A stretch of 64,000 nucleotides of DNA, from positions 1,550,001-1,614,000 of the forward strand of contig OZ240681.1 of the NCBI GenBank assembly GCA_965199165.1. The letters run 5' to 3'. The position numbers and the translations under genes are program-made. The stretch is from LMUY01 sp965199165. Its GTDB lineage: Bacteria; Pseudomonadota; Alphaproteobacteria; Acetobacterales; Acetobacteraceae. Below are positions 8,800-16,467 of this stretch, one piece after another. Every line of letters starts with the position of its first letter. Positions within the stretch are counted from its first letter, which is position 1. The notes under the pieces were generated by a model. The model had not been told where the DNA came from. It searched no databases and worked only from the letters and a program-made list of their open reading frames with translations.

Positions 8800-9564
8800 G
8801 TGGCATCCCCCTTGACCCTCATGCCCAGTCCAGGAACACGCGTCGCCGTGGTAGGCGGATGCGGCGGGATTGGCCGGGCGGTGGTGCAGGCGGCCCTCGG
8901 CTGCGACTTGCGTGTGACGGTGCTGGACCTGCCGGCCTCCCTGCAGCAGGCGCCCCCTCCGAAAGAGGCCCGAGCCATCCCGATTGACGTGACCGATCCG
9001 GACGGCGTCGCGAAGGCGTTCGCGGGCATGGACGGGCTGGACGCGTTGGTGAACCTGGCTGGCTTCACGACGGCGAAGGTCCCGGTGGAGACGCTGGAGC
9101 TGGCACAGTGGAACGCCGTGCTCGGCGCCAATCTGACCGGCGCCTTCCTGGTCGCGCAGGCGGCGCTCCCACTGCTGCGGGCCGCCGCGGCAATCGGCAC
9201 CCCGAGCGCCCTGGTGCACGTATCCTCCGGCTTGGCCGCACGGCTGATGCCGGGTTACGGCTCATACGGTGCCGCGAAAGCGGGACTGATCGCACTGACG
9301 AAATCCATCGCGGTGGAAAACGCGCCGCTGGTACGCGCCAACGCGGTCGCGCCGGGCGCGGTCGACACGGAGTTCCTTCGCGGCGGCATGGGGCGCGCCG
9401 GCGAAGCAAGGCTGGATGTCGCCGCCTACGCGAGTACCATTCCGATGGGACGGATCGCGACTGCCGAAGACGTCGCCGGGCCGATCCTCTTCCTGTGCGG
9501 ATCAGGGTCCGCCTACATGACGGGCCAAGTGCTCTGGCTCAACGGCGGGGCGCTGACGCCATGA
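8800..9564 (+). CDS. Short-chain dehydrogenase/reductase (SDR)
   Basis: The protein is 254 residues from a GTG with AGAGAGGA nearby; an in-frame ATG at 8821 is an alternative. The cofactor motif GGCGGIG, the NLAG motif, and the catalytic YxxxK (Tyr156, Lys160 in GSYGAAKAG) are all present. The tail has the classical SDR ending GSAYMTGQVLWLNGG. It should oxidise a hydroxyl or reduce a ketone with NAD(P). It is the first gene of the GntR-flanked operon, and its stop overlaps the start of a truncated aldehyde dehydrogenase (ATGA). This pairing fits alcohol-to-acid oxidation in the ancestral pathway. Confidence 0.88.
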   Translation: MASPLTLMPSPGTRVAVVGGCGGIGRAVVQAALGCDLRVTVLDLPASLQQAPPPKEARAIPIDVTDPDGVAKAFAGMDGLDALVNLAGFTTAKVPVETLELAQWNAVLGANLTGAFLVAQAALPLLRAAAAIGTPSALVHVSSGLAARLMPGYGSYGAAKAGLIALTKSIAVENAPLVRANAVAPGAVDTEFLRGGMGRAGEARLDVAAYASTIPMGRIATAEDVAGPILFLCGSGSAYMTGQVLWLNGGALTP

Positions 9565-9945
9565 CGAACGTGACGGCCTTCGTCGACAATGCCGTCCTGC
9601 CGCCGGGCAATGGCGAACGCTTGCCGGTGATCGATCCTGCGAACGAGACGCAGGTCGCCACCGTCGAGGGATCGGGCGCCGGCGGTGTCGACCGCGCAGT
9701 ATCCGCCGCCCGCCGCGCGTTCCGCGACGGCCCTTGGCGCCGCACGTCGGCGGTGGCCCGCCAGGCCGTCCTGCGGCGGGTGGCCGCGCTGGTCCGCGCC
9801 CACGCGGACGAACCGGCGGCGCAGGAATGCCACGACTCGGGCATCCCGATGCGGCATCTGGCGCAAGGTTCAGATCCCGCGCGCCGCCTATAAGGAGAGC
9901 GGGTCCGGCCGGGAGGGCGGAGCGGCATCGATGCGCTTCTAGACG
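9561..9945 (+). pseudogene. Truncated aldehyde dehydrogenase
   Basis: The frame opens with ATG overlapping the SDR stop. It encodes only the N-terminal quarter of an aldehyde dehydrogenase: a DPANETQVATV block, AVSAARRAF, and ECHDSGIPM (usually ExLDSGKP). It stops at 9893. The next expected block (VxIPRAA) appears one frame over as VQIPRAA at about 9865-9885, so a frameshift preceded loss of the rest. The catalytic Cys/Glu region is absent, so the product cannot be active. The operon therefore has lost its aldehyde-oxidising step or recruits one elsewhere. Confidence 0.75.
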
Positions 9946-10007
9946 ACGGAGAAAGCGACCACTCTGCCGATCGAATCCGTCGCCTTGGCGCAATTGGGAA
10001 TGGGGCA

Positions 10008-11006
10008 ATGACGATGCTGACACGTCGTGGAGTGATGGCCGCCGGCAGCGCGCTGGCATGGGCTGGTCGGGCGTGGGCCGCAACGCCCGTCACCGTTGTC
10101 ACGCCGTTCGGCTTCATCGTCGATTTCCTCGAAATGATGAATGCCAGCAGCGGCGGTCACTTCAAGGCAGCCGGGCTGGACGCGCAGGTGCTCGGCGCAG
10201 GCGGCGCCGCGGCGGCCGTGCAGCAACTCGCCGCCGGGCGATGCCAGTTCACCCGGGGGGCCGCGATCGACATCATGAAGGCGTTGTCGGCGCAGAGAGA
10301 CCTAGCCTTGGTCTCGATTGCCACGATCTTTCAGGGGTCCACCTTCTTCGTCATCAGCGGCACCGCCAAGCCGATCGAGAAGGCGGAGGATTTCAGCGGC
10401 AAGCGGATCGGCGTGGTGTCGATCGGCGGCACCACCGAGAATTTCCTCGATCTCATGCTGAAGAAGGTCAACATCCCCAAGGCGGACGTGCCGCGGGAAG
10501 TGGTGGGCAACAATCCCGGCAGCTTTGCCCTGGTGCAGCAAGGCCGCATCGACGGCTTCATCGCCACCTCCAACGTGGTCGACGTGCTTCAGCAGCAGAA
10601 GGCGCCCGTCCTCGCATGGAGCACGGATCGCTATGCCAAGATGCCGAGCCAGAGCTACTTCACCACGCAGGCCATCATCGACAAGCAACCCGAGTTGGTG
10701 CTCGCCTTCGTCCGCGCCATGAAGGCCAGCGCGGACGAGATGGTGCGCGGCCCGCTGGAGCCGGTTCTGGACCGTGCCGCGGCGGAGTTCGAAATCCCGG
10801 GCATACGCGACAAGCCCGGGCTGATCCGAACGGTGAAGGGCGACATCGACCTTTGGCTCAGCGAAGGTCCGCAGAACCTGCTGCGCAACGTGCCCGCACT
10901 CTGGCAATCCGCCCGCGACGGATTGGCGGAGGCGGGGCTCGCCGACATCCACGACGTGACGAAGGTCTATACCAACCGCTTCGTCGATGAAGCGGCGCAT
11001 GGTTGA
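10008..11006 (+). CDS. ABC substrate-binding protein, NMT1/THI5 (SsuA/TauA) type
   Basis: The protein is 332 residues. It has a twin-arginine-like leader (LTRRGVMAAGSALAWAGRAWA) and then a periplasmic NMT1-type domain: AGLDAQVLGAGGAAAAVQQLAAG, a central SGKRIGVVSIGGTTE and ALVQQGRIDGF. It is followed immediately by its own ATPase and permease genes, forming a full importer like those for taurine, nitrate, pyrimidine precursors and aromatic sulfonates. The ligand cannot be read from sequence; the enzymes around it point to a small aromatic or heterocyclic acid. Start ATG 10008 has GGGAATGGGG upstream; ATG 10014 is close behind. Confidence 0.88.
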   Translation: MTMLTRRGVMAAGSALAWAGRAWAATPVTVVTPFGFIVDFLEMMNASSGGHFKAAGLDAQVLGAGGAAAAVQQLAAGRCQFTRGAAIDIMKALSAQRDLALVSIATIFQGSTFFVISGTAKPIEKAEDFSGKRIGVVSIGGTTENFLDLMLKKVNIPKADVPREVVGNNPGSFALVQQGRIDGFIATSNVVDVLQQQKAPVLAWSTDRYAKMPSQSYFTTQAIIDKQPELVLAFVRAMKASADEMVRGPLEPVLDRAAAEFEIPGIRDKPGLIRTVKGDIDLWLSEGPQNLLRNVPALWQSARDGLAEAGLADIHDVTKVYTNRFVDEAAHG

Positions 11007-11045
11007 TCGCCGTGCCGCTGACACGTTGACGCGCGACCTTCCTGC

Positions 11046-11825
11046 GTGACCGCAATCCAGCTGCAGGATGTCGCCAAGCGCTACGACACGGCGTCCGGGC
11101 CGGTGGTGGCGCTGTCGCCGGCCACCATCGGCGTCGCGGAAGGCGAGTTGCTGGTGCTGCTGGGGCCTTCGGGCTGCGGCAAGACCACGATGCTGCGGCT
11201 GATCGCCGGTCTGGTCGAACCGAGCCAAGGCCGCATCCAGGTCGGCGGGCGCGACTTGTGGGCCGGCGGCCGTCGCGACCCGGCCGCCGTCTCCGACCTG
11301 GGCGTGGTGTTCCAGGATGCCAACCTATTCCCGTGGTATACTGTCGAGCGCAACATCGCACTGCCCCTGTCCATGCGCGGCGTCCGCCGGTCCGAACAGA
11401 GGCGTCGGGCGCGCGCGTTGGCGGCGACCGTCGGCATCGCCGGGTTCGAGCAGCGCTGGCCGCGCGAGCTGTCCGGCGGCATGCGCCAGCGCGCGGCGAT
11501 CGCGCGCGCGCTCAGCTACGACCCGCACGTTCTGCTGATGGACGAACCGTTCGGCGCGCTGGATGCCATGACGCGCGACGCGATGAACCTGGAACTGCAG
11601 CGCATCTGGCAGCAGACGCGCTGCACGATCGTGCTCGTCACCCACTCGATCAGCGAGGCGGTGTTCCTGGCGGATCGCATCGTGTTGCTGTCGCCGCGGC
11701 CAGGGCGGATCGACCACATCGTCGAAATCGGCTTCCCCCGGCCGCGCAGCGTCGCGATCCAGGCCGATCCGGCCTTCGCCGCCGCGTGCTCGGACCTGCG
11801 CGCCAGGTTGGATGCCATGACGTGA
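11046..11825 (+). CDS. ABC transporter ATP-binding protein (SsuB/TauB type)
   Basis: The protein is 259 residues from a GTG. Walker A is GPSGCGKTT (residues 40-48), the Q-loop lies in VVFQDANLFPWYTV, the signature is LSGGMRQRAAIARAL, Walker B is VLLMDEPFGALD and the switch histidine is VTHSISEAV. The FPWYTV form and the FGALD D-loop are typical of nitrate/taurine/sulfonate importer ATPases. It powers uptake for the permease encoded directly downstream, whose GTG start overlaps this stop, and it pairs with the binding protein just upstream. Confidence 0.92.
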   Translation: MTAIQLQDVAKRYDTASGPVVALSPATIGVAEGELLVLLGPSGCGKTTMLRLIAGLVEPSQGRIQVGGRDLWAGGRRDPAAVSDLGVVFQDANLFPWYTVERNIALPLSMRGVRRSEQRRRARALAATVGIAGFEQRWPRELSGGMRQRAAIARALSYDPHVLLMDEPFGALDAMTRDAMNLELQRIWQQTRCTIVLVTHSISEAVFLADRIVLLSPRPGRIDHIVEIGFPRPRSVAIQADPAFAAACSDLRARLDAMT

Positions 11826-12598
11826 CGGACCGCCGCCCACGCCGCATCGAATGGGTCGCCTCGCCGCTGCTGGCCGTGCTGCTGCTGGGTGCGTGGCAGG
11901 CCTACGTGACGGAAGCCGGCGTGTCGCCGTTCATCCTGCCGCCACCCACCGCGGTCTGGGCCGGCTTCGTGGAGCTGGTGCTGACGCCGTCGACGTGGCG
12001 CCATGTCTGGGTCACGGTGAAGGAAACCCTGGGCGGCTTCGCGATCGCGACGGCGGCGGGGATCCTGCTCGGCGTTCCGGTCGGCAAGCTGCGCTGGCTG
12101 GAGCGGACGCTGAACCCCTTCATCGTCGCCAGCCAGGTCGTGCCGAAGGTCGCGCTGGTGCCGCTGTTCATCGTGTGGTTCGGGTTCGGCAGCACGTCCA
12201 AGGTCGTCGTCGGCGCGGTGATCGCCTTCTTCCCGATCTTCACCAACACCGTGCTTGGCGTGAAATCGATTGAGGCCGGGCATCGGGACGTGATGACCAG
12301 CCTCAATGCCAGCCGGCTGCACCAGTTCACCCGGCTGGAACTGCCATCCGCCGCGCCGTACATCCTGACCGGGATGGAGGTGGGCATCGTGCTCGCCATC
12401 ATCGGCTGCGTGGTGGCCCAATTCCTGGGCGGCAATGCCGGGCTCGGCTACCTGCTGGTGGCGCAGATGAACGCCTACCAGACGGACATGCTGTTCGCCG
12501 TCATCCTGCTTCTGACGCTGGTCGGCTTCGCCTTCTACGCCGTCGTCGGCGCCGCCCGGCGCCTGCTGATCCCTTGGCACGGTTCCGGCGGCGCATGA
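11822..12598 (+). CDS. ABC transporter permease (SsuC/TauC type)
   Basis: The protein is 258 residues, with the GTG start overlapping the ATPase stop. It has about six membrane helices and a binding-protein-dependent transport domain. The EAA loop is recognisable in SLNASRLHQFTRLELPSAAP followed by a hydrophobic run. It is the inner-membrane channel of the importer made with the two genes upstream. Its own stop overlaps the ATG of the decayed monooxygenase that follows, so that gene was once part of the same operon. Confidence 0.9.
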   Translation: MTDRRPRRIEWVASPLLAVLLLGAWQAYVTEAGVSPFILPPPTAVWAGFVELVLTPSTWRHVWVTVKETLGGFAIATAAGILLGVPVGKLRWLERTLNPFIVASQVVPKVALVPLFIVWFGFGSTSKVVVGAVIAFFPIFTNTVLGVKSIEAGHRDVMTSLNASRLHQFTRLELPSAAPYILTGMEVGIVLAIIGCVVAQFLGGNAGLGYLLVAQMNAYQTDMLFAVILLLTLVGFAFYAVVGAARRLLIPWHGSGGA

Positions 12599-13320
12599 CC
12601 CGGACCACGGCGACCGACACGGACATCCTGGTCGTGGGCGGTGGCCCCGGTCGGCCTGGCGCTGGCCGGGGAGCTTGGCTGGCGCGGCGCCCGCTGCATC
12701 CTGCTCGAGGAGCGGACCGCCCCTACCGCCCATCCGGAGGCGACGCTGCTTGGCGCGCGCTCGATGGAGCTGTTCCGGCGCTGGGAGATCTCGGATCGCA
12801 TCTACGCGCGCGCGCTGCCGCAGGACGCGGCCTATGCCATCACCTCTCCGACGCGCCTCGCCGGGCACGAGCTGCACCGGGTGTCGTCGCCGTCGATCCG
12901 CGACACGATCGAGCGGCCGCCGGCATCACCATCAAGATCGATGCCGTGATGGACGAGACGCCGGCTTGGATCGACGAGGACGGCCCCGCGGGGGAGGCGG
13001 CACGCGCGGCCCTTCGCGGCCGGCTGCGCTGGATGTCGCGGCAGTTCAGCAGCGCCGGCACCCATCTGGGTGTCGCTACGTCGACAGCCCCGTCATCGCC
13101 GCCGACGGAACGCCAGAGCCGCCGGACGATACCGCCATGCCCGTGGCGTCGACCTGGCCGGGCATGCGGGCACCCCACGCCTTCCTGGGCGCCGCAGACG
13201 GTCCGGGCCCTGTTCGAACGCCCCCTGGTCCTGGTGCGCCCGGACGGGCACGTGGCCTGGCGCGGAGGCGAGAGCCCGAACGACCCCGCCGCGCTGGCAG
13301 ACCTGGTGCGCGGCGCGTGA
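12595..13320 (+). pseudogene. Decayed MhpA/PheA-type FAD monooxygenase
   Basis: The ATG overlaps the permease stop. Frame 1 starts DTDILVVGGGPG, then a shift into frame 2 gives VGLALAGELGWRGARCILLEE and on to ELFRRWEISDRIYARALPQ. The central several hundred bases expected in this roughly 550-residue family are missing. C-terminal pieces follow in successive frames: RLRWMSRQFSSAGTHLGV, then RYVDSPVIAADGTPEPPDD with STWPGMRAPHAFLG, then VLVRPDGHVAWRG. The order is right for 3-(3-hydroxyphenyl)propionate/phenol hydroxylases, but at least three frameshifts and a large deletion have destroyed it. It shows that the ancestral operon encoded an aromatic hydroxylase. Confidence 0.8.
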
Positions 13321-13417
13321 CGCACGCGCGCATCTCTCCTCCGGAGGTCGAACGCAGCATCGATCGGCCCGAAACGATCAGGGTGCAGGCGGGTCTGTCA
13401 CAGCGCTCCCTCCCCTG

Positions 13418-14008
13418 CTACAGCTCGGCCAGGATCGCTGCGACGTTCGCCACGCGGCAGACGGGGCGCAGTGCCTCGATGGCGGTGTCGTGGTGGGCTT
13501 GCGTGAAAGCGGCGCACCCGTCCTCGATCACGGTCAGGTCGAACTCGCGGACATGCGCGTCCCGCACGGTGGAGCTGACGCCGCCATTGGTCACGATCCC
13601 GGCGACCAGCAGGCGGGTGATGCCCGTGCGGCGGAGCACCCATTCCAGCCGGGTCATGTAGAAGGCTGAGTAGGCGACCTTCTCAACGGACAGGTCGGCC
13701 GGTTGCAGGGGTGCCACCAGATCATGCCCCCAGGTGCCGGGCTGGAAATCGCCACGCCCGAGAAACGGCCGCAGCTGGGCGAGGTGCGGGCTGACCAGAG
13801 GCAGGCCGCCCCGGCCAGGTACAAGGGTGAAGCGCGTGTCGACCACCCATCCGCCGACGGCACGCAGCCTGTCCGCCAACGGCTTCAACCGTGCGGGCAG
13901 CGCCGCCATCTCGGGCGTGCCGAGTCCCGCCCGGCCATAGGCGCCGTCCGGATCCAGGAAGTCGTTCTGCAGGTCGCAGAGCAGCAGGGCGGTGTCGGTC
14001 AATGCCAT
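13418..14008 (-). CDS. Isochorismatase-fold hydrolase lacking the catalytic cysteine
   Basis: The protein is 196 residues. Asp12 (LLCDLQNDF) and Lys110 (SVEKVAYSAF) of the usual Asp-Lys-Cys triad are present. The nucleophile position, normally TNxCVxST, reads TNGGVSST, with Gly143 in place of cysteine. The rest of the fold is intact, including VRDAHVREFDLTVIEDGCAAF, so the gene is not obviously decayed. Cysteine-free members such as PhzD and EntB hydrolyse vinyl ethers; cysteine members are amidases like maleamate amidohydrolase NicF. It lies 39 bases after the FAD monooxygenase on the same strand and is probably co-transcribed with it. Confidence 0.82.
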   Translation of the reverse strand: MALTDTALLLCDLQNDFLDPDGAYGRAGLGTPEMAALPARLKPLADRLRAVGGWVVDTRFTLVPGRGGLPLVSPHLAQLRPFLGRGDFQPGTWGHDLVAPLQPADLSVEKVAYSAFYMTRLEWVLRRTGITRLLVAGIVTNGGVSSTVRDAHVREFDLTVIEDGCAAFTQAHHDTAIEALRPVCRVANVAAILAEL

Positions 14009-14047
14009 CGGGCGATGCTCCGCAAGCGATCGAGGGCGCGTGCCACG

Positions 14048-15241
14048 TCAGTCGACCGCAGCCGCGCGACGAAGCCCGTCGATCATCGAGGTCCGCAGCA
14101 GATGGGCCCGCAACCGTGCCGGGTCGTCGGCGATGGCCTGCAGCTCCGTCAGCAACGCGCGACGCCGTGCGGGATCGCGCTCGCGCATGCGGCTGCGGTT
14201 CCGGTCGGCCTGCGCCATGATCTCGTCGCGCGCCACGGGCCGGCGGCGCCGGTCGTAGCGGGCCAGCAAGGCCTCGTGCGGGCCGCCGTCCAGGCTGGCA
14301 GTCAAGGCGGCTGCTAACTCGAACGCATCGTGCAGGCCGCCGTTGAGCCCCATGCCGCCCGCCGGGCTGTTGACGTGCGCGGCATCCCCCGCCAGCGCCA
14401 CCCGCCCTACGGCATACCGCTCCACCATGCGCATGTGCACGCGATAGGGGCGGCACTCCAGAACGTCGTAGCGCTCCGACTGCGGCACGATGGCCTGTAG
14501 GCTGGCGTCCAGCGCCTCCGGCGTCATCTGCGCCTCGACAGGGGTATCCTCCCGCGGGTAGATGGAGACCCGCCACCGTCCGGGAACGCGGAGCAGGCTG
14601 AAATTGCCCGCGCCTTCCCGCCAGCAATAGGTCACGTTGGAGAGGCCTTCGAGATGCGCCTCGAACGGGACGGTCGTCGTGGCCAGGATCGTGGTTTCCG
14701 GATAGGTCTCCCCGACGAAGGCCAGCCCCAGCCCGTTGCGCACCGTGCTGCGCGCGCCGTCGCATCCCACCAGGAAGGCGGCCCGGACCGCCCGCCGGCC
14801 CTCCGGCCGCTCGACCATCACCGTCACCCCGGTGTCGTCCTGGGTGAAGCCGTCGACACGGCTGCCGGACAGCATTTCCACCCGGCCGGCCAGGCGGGCG
14901 CGCAGGGCGTCCGACAGCTTCCACTGCTCGCATTGCAGGCGATAGGGGTGGGACGTGTCCGCGGCGATGGCCCCGAGGTCGAACACGGCGCGGTCGCCCG
15001 CCGGATGCAGCCGGACCTGCCAGTGCGGGCACGGCAGCCCGGCCGCCACCAGGACCGGCGTGATCCCGAGAGGGTCCAGCATGTCCAGCGTGGGGGGATG
15101 GAAGGTCGACGCACGCAAGTCCCGCGTGACCTCCGCCTCGGCCTCCACGACCGTGACGGGCAGCCCGGCTTCGGCCAGCAGCAGCGCCAGGCACAGGCCG
15201 ACCGGTCCCCCTCCCGCCACCACGACGCCCGTCGCAGCCAT
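14048..15241 (-). CDS. FAD-dependent aromatic hydroxylase (class A)
   Basis: The protein is 397 residues. It has GGGPVG (residues 10-15), a DG motif FLVGCDGARSTVR, and a GD motif VALAGDAAHVNSPAGGMGLNG. These features and the length fit the PHBH-fold family (salicylate, 4-hydroxybenzoate and 6-hydroxynicotinate hydroxylases). It is the first gene of a minus-strand pair with the isochorismatase-fold protein. It is divergent from the maleate-isomerase-like gene, with an inverted repeat (operator B) between them. By analogy with nic-type pathways it could hydroxylate a pyridine or phenol ring; the substrate is inferred only from neighbours. Confidence 0.87.
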   Translation of the reverse strand: MAATGVVVAGGGPVGLCLALLLAEAGLPVTVVEAEAEVTRDLRASTFHPPTLDMLDPLGITPVLVAAGLPCPHWQVRLHPAGDRAVFDLGAIAADTSHPYRLQCEQWKLSDALRARLAGRVEMLSGSRVDGFTQDDTGVTVMVERPEGRRAVRAAFLVGCDGARSTVRNGLGLAFVGETYPETTILATTTVPFEAHLEGLSNVTYCWREGAGNFSLLRVPGRWRVSIYPREDTPVEAQMTPEALDASLQAIVPQSERYDVLECRPYRVHMRMVERYAVGRVALAGDAAHVNSPAGGMGLNGGLHDAFELAAALTASLDGGPHEALLARYDRRRRPVARDEIMAQADRNRSRMRERDPARRRALLTELQAIADDPARLRAHLLRTSMIDGLRRAAAVD

Positions 15242-15259
15242 TGCCCCGAACTCCTTGAT

Positions 15260-15281
15260 CCTGTCCTATGAATGATACAGG
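15260..15281. promoter_or_regulatory. Putative GntR operator B
   Basis: The inverted repeat CCTGT, 12 bases, ACAGG lies in the gap between the divergent monooxygenase and isomerase genes. It has the same length and half-sites as the 22-bp core of operator A, and the left half extends as CCTGTnCTAT in both. This makes the GntR regulator at 7927-8721 the best candidate to bind here. It also argues that the isomerase starts at 15316 and not at the ATG inside the repeat. Confidence 0.55.
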
Positions 15282-15315
15282 TGTGCCTAGCCTTGTTGCG
15301 GGGGAAGTCAAGCGG

Positions 15316-16179
15316 ATGAGCGTCGAGTATGGCCGTCGCGGGCTCGTTGGCGTTCTGACGCCGCAGGCCAACACCACCGTGGAGCCGGAATTCTCCGTCC
15401 TGCTGCCGCCGGGCATCGCGAGCATCAATGCGCGCATGGTCAGCGCCGCGCCGGAGATGCAGGCGCGATTGAACGACTATTTCGACCGGCTGGCCGAGTG
15501 GCCCGCCCAGTTCGCGAACGCGCCGGTGGACGTGATTGCGGTCGCGTGCACGGGGGCGTCGTACCTGGCGGGCGCCGACCGGGAAGAGAGGCTGGTGCGG
15601 ACGGTGTCGGCCCGATGCGGCACACCGGTCGTGACGTCCGGGCTGGCCGTCGTCGCGGCCCTGCGGGCGTTGGGCGCGCGGCGGGTTGCGCTGGTCTCGC
15701 CCTATCCGCGCGCGCTGACGGAGGTCAGCGTCACGTATTGGGCCGCGTTCGGCATCGAGGCGACGCGTATCGTCGAGGTGGGCGCGGCGGGCGGTGCCTT
15801 CCACCCGATCTATGCGATGCCCGCCGCCGATGCGCACGCCGCGCTCGCCACGCTCGGTGATGCGGACGGCTTGGAGGCCGTCGTCATGCTGGGCACGGGG
15901 ATGCCGACGCTCCAGCCGATCCTGGAGATGCCGAGGGTCGCAGGAGCGCCCGTGCTGTCATGCATGCTGGCGACGGCCTGGCGCGTCGTGCTTTCGATGT
16001 CGGGCGAGGCGCCGAGCCGGGACAACCTACTTGCCTGGATCGACCAGCCGGAATGGGCGACCCGCCTGCGCGACCGTTTGGATTGGCAAACGCGGACCGC
16101 CGGATATCCGAACGCCTTGGACCGTTACGCCGGGCCCAAAGCGACCAGCACGGGCGAGGAGCCGCGCGAGACGGAATAG
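15316..16179 (+). CDS. Maleate isomerase / Asp-Glu racemase superfamily protein
   Basis: The protein is 287 residues from ATG 15316 with GGGGGAAG upstream; an ATG at 15268 would lie within operator B. The N-terminus GLVGVLTPQANTTVEPEF and the first catalytic cysteine Cys78 in VACTGASYL match the maleate isomerase/arylmalonate decarboxylase group. The second cysteine position, usually SCTALRT, reads LGTGMPTLQ, with glycine at 193. The last 15 or so residues are encoded by DNA that is antisense to an EamA transporter remnant, so the native C-terminus was probably replaced. It would isomerise or decarboxylate a small dicarboxylate. It is divergent from the FAD hydroxylase. Confidence 0.82.
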   Translation: MSVEYGRRGLVGVLTPQANTTVEPEFSVLLPPGIASINARMVSAAPEMQARLNDYFDRLAEWPAQFANAPVDVIAVACTGASYLAGADREERLVRTVSARCGTPVVTSGLAVVAALRALGARRVALVSPYPRALTEVSVTYWAAFGIEATRIVEVGAAGGAFHPIYAMPAADAHAALATLGDADGLEAVVMLGTGMPTLQPILEMPRVAGAPVLSCMLATAWRVVLSMSGEAPSRDNLLAWIDQPEWATRLRDRLDWQTRTAGYPNALDRYAGPKATSTGEEPRETE

Positions 16180-16345
16180 GTCTGCCCGGGTCGCCGGAGC
16201 GGTAGGTCCGCACCAGCGACAGGTTGTAGCTCACGTGGATGGCTGCCGAGGCGACCAAATAGGGCAACTCGCCACGCTCGGCGAGGGCAGGAACGGCAGG
16301 GCGATCACCGATGCCACGGCGATCGATCATCATGAGCGTCATCGA
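16130..16345 (-). pseudogene. EamA/DMT transporter remnant
   Basis: On the minus strand, about 16342-16183 reads ELPYLVASAAIHVSYNLSLV then RTYRSGD, and after a frame change about 16178-16133 reads YSVSRGSSPVLVALG. These match the mid-region of drug/metabolite transporters (usual form HVxYxLALxxAYRHGDLSxVYPIARGSAPLLVAL). The remainder of the ten-helix protein is absent. The remnant overlaps the 3' end of the isomerase on the opposite strand. From here to 16467 nothing else is recognisable. Confidence 0.6.
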
Positions 16346-16467
16346 CCACAGTCGGCTGCCGCCGCCGCGCAGGACCGCGCTCTAAACGGCGTGTAGGATC
16401 GCGGCGAACATCACCGAGGCGAGAACGATCGAGGTCATGCAGCCCACTGGGACCGAACGGCGCCGTC

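Noticed and set aside
15268..15315. ATG at 15268 as the isomerase start
   Set aside because: It lies inside the operator-like repeat and lacks a ribosome site; ATG 15316 has one and matches family length.
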